A DNA stretch of 17,037 nt from UBA9619 sp964630665 (lineage in GTDB: Bacteria; Pseudomonadota; Gammaproteobacteria; Arenicellales; UBA868): positions 1 to 17,037 of the forward strand of contig CAZVVN010000070.1 of assembly GCA_964630665.1 (NCBI GenBank). Direction: 5' to 3'. Positions 15,934 through 17,037 of the stretch are shown here, in pieces (the stretch's first letter is position 1; every line of letters begins with the position of its first letter). The position numbers and the translations under genes were made by a program. The notes beneath the pieces are model-generated. The model was not told the DNA's origin. It searched no databases and was given only the letters and a program-made list of their open reading frames with translations.

Positions 15934-16693
15934 GATGACGTCGCCGACCATACGAACCCTGACTCGCAGGCTCTTTCCGGGCAGATATGAGAGCGGCATG
16001 TCTTCGGTCTCGATGGTCTTGAGGATCGTTTTATCCGCACCCGATGTCACGGCCCGGTCTGTGACAAGCTGGGTGGCTGCTTTGATCGCGTCACCTCGAC
16101 TCATATCACGGTAGATCTGGTCGACTTCGCCCGAGACCTGGGCGATTGCTGCGCCGACCGCATTGGCGCAATCCCCGTGTGTTACCCGCAGCACCTCAGA
16201 TTCCCCACCCCGCCGGTCGACCGATGTCAGCGGATACGGCTGGAGGCCACCGACTGCAAAACTGGTCATCTGCGCTTCCGGGTAGACACGGCCCATGCAG
16301 TCGGCGTCGACCACAGGTCGGTCCAGATGGGCCGCTGCCATCAGCAGCTGAATGAAATTGCCACCGCCGATCTCAAGCGACATGATGGCGCGGAAGTGAT
16401 CCCCGGTAATCTCTTCCATCAGCGCTACCGCTCGGGCGACGTTACGGCTGTCGGTCAGGCGCTCCTGCCCCACCAGCGGGGCACCCTGATTCGATACCAC
16501 GGCGACTGAATCGCCATCATCAAGCGCTTCTGGCGGCATGAGCCGGATGCGTTTGCCATGTGCGTACAGTTGCCGCATGTTGAGCAGCCCCAGGTGCGGA
16601 CTGCCGCCACCCCCGGTACCCAGAATCCAAGCGCCTACCGCCTACCGCGAGTGATTCGATGTCCTCCAGGCTGAGGTGGTGGTATTGGGTCAT
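15925..16693 (-). pseudogene. DUF917 family protein (S-methyl thiohydantoin desulfurase-like), frameshifted
   Basis: Codons from an ATG at 16693 read MTQYHHLSLEDIESLAVG, the usual DUF917 start, then go out of frame. After a shift the family motif AWILGTGGGGSPHLG continues, and the frame runs on through EIGGGNFIQLLMAAAHLDRPVVDADCMGR-like sequence to a stop at 15925. The break coincides with a perfect 7-base tandem duplication (16633-16646). Removing one copy restores an unbroken frame. The C-terminal half of the typical protein (about 350 residues in all) also seems short: the restored frame would have only about 254. DUF917 proteins occur with hydantoin and thiohydantoin catabolism genes. As it stands, a downstream fragment of 217 codons (from 16578) could still be translated, but without the glycine-rich N-terminal motif. 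Confidence 0.75.
16633..16646. repeat. 7-bp tandem duplication causing a frameshift
   Basis: GCCTACC occurs twice in tandem (GGTAGGC on the coding strand). One copy encodes the expected AVGAW; the second adds 7 bases and shifts the DUF917 frame. It looks like replication slippage or a sequence error. Confidence 0.8.
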
Positions 16694-16957
16694 CCCAGGA
16701 GATTTCTGATCATCCGACCGGCAGCACAGCGACATGATCCGGATCGGTCTCGCCGGTCGTCGCTGTTTTCGGTGTTCGGTCCCTGCCACTACACCCGTTG
16801 CGGTTAGTCAATCGTCATTACATCTGATCGAAGTAGGTGGCAGCTTAGACAATTCTGTCGGTGGGCTTTACCCAGATGAGGCCAGCTAAGGACTCGCTGG
16901 CTGGGCTTTCGGTTCGGGGTTCAGCTTGCCGGAACCATTTATTGAACCTGCTTATGA

Positions 16958-17037
16958 TCAGCCAGTCTGAGCCGACAGAAACCCTTGAAGTGTAGTGAAA
17001 TAATCATCGGGTTCCTCATAAAACGGCACATGGGAGC
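16958..17037 (-). CDS. Probable alpha/beta-hydrolase, C-terminal end only
   Basis: The frame entering from the right edge gives SHVPFYEEPDDYF followed by TTLQGFLSAQTG and a TGA at 16958-16960. The order His, Pro, Glu-Glu-Pro, then a final hydrophobic helix resembles the end of alpha/beta-hydrolases, where GHxPxxEEPxxF holds the catalytic histidine. Only 25 codons are visible, so this is tentative. The stretch 16694-16957 between it and the DUF917 gene holds no recognisable gene. Confidence 0.5.
   Translation of the reverse strand, partial: SHVPFYEEPDDYFTTLQGFLSAQTG

Noticed and set aside
16520..16789. Separate minus-strand gene of 89 codons
   Set aside because: Its middle is the true N-terminus of the DUF917 gene and the rest is out-of-frame reading caused by the 7-base duplication.
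1..17037. CRISPR arrays, tRNA or rRNA genes, insertion sequences
   Set aside because: No regularly spaced repeats, no cloverleaf or rRNA-like sequence, and no transposase or flanking terminal repeats were seen.

Overview
The window looks like a chromosomal accessory region of a marine-type proteobacterium. A gammaproteobacterium is most likely, judging from the mix of methylated-osmolyte catabolism genes, a CRP-type operator and a tetratricopeptide membrane glycosyltransferase-like gene. This assignment is an inference; no rRNA, tRNA or marker gene is present.

Layout. (1) Positions 1-3556, minus strand: one uninterrupted reading frame of at least 1185 codons that runs off the left edge. It encodes a large exported protein with Ig-like modules and two near-identical cysteine-rich PAN/Apple-like modules. 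A perfect CRP-type half-site pair lies about 100 bases upstream. (2) 3934-4812, minus: a luciferase-like flavin monooxygenase. (3) 5046-5414, plus: the fused head and tail of an acyl-CoA synthetase with its middle missing, followed 9 bases later by an intact EamA/DMT transporter (5424-6317). (4) 6397-13545, minus: five genes in one direction, in transcription order a DMSP-lyase-like cupin, a fused FAD dehydrogenase/GcvT protein of the dimethylglycine dehydrogenase family, a non-pyrrolysine MttB-family methyltransferase, a 2-oxoglutarate/Fe(II) oxygenase, and a 2,2-dialkylglycine decarboxylase-like PLP enzyme. (5) 13951-15906, plus: a membrane protein of the GT-C type with a tetratricopeptide-like tail. 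(6) 15925-16693, minus: a DUF917 gene broken by a 7-base tandem duplication. (7) The last 80 bases hold the C-terminus of a probable alpha/beta-hydrolase, minus strand.

How the genes may work together. The five-gene cluster reads as a catabolic operon for a methylated onium compound (quaternary ammonium or sulfonium) or an unusual N-methylated or alpha,alpha-dialkyl amino acid. A lyase/cupin, two C1-removing enzymes, an oxygenase and a decarboxylating transaminase could act in series. No corrinoid protein, transporter or regulator for it is visible inside the cluster; the divergent EamA transporter is the nearest transport candidate. The substrate is unknown, and this is the best candidate in the window for an undescribed pathway. 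The large exported protein and the membrane GT-C gene look less GC-rich in codon choice than the catabolic block and may have arrived separately.
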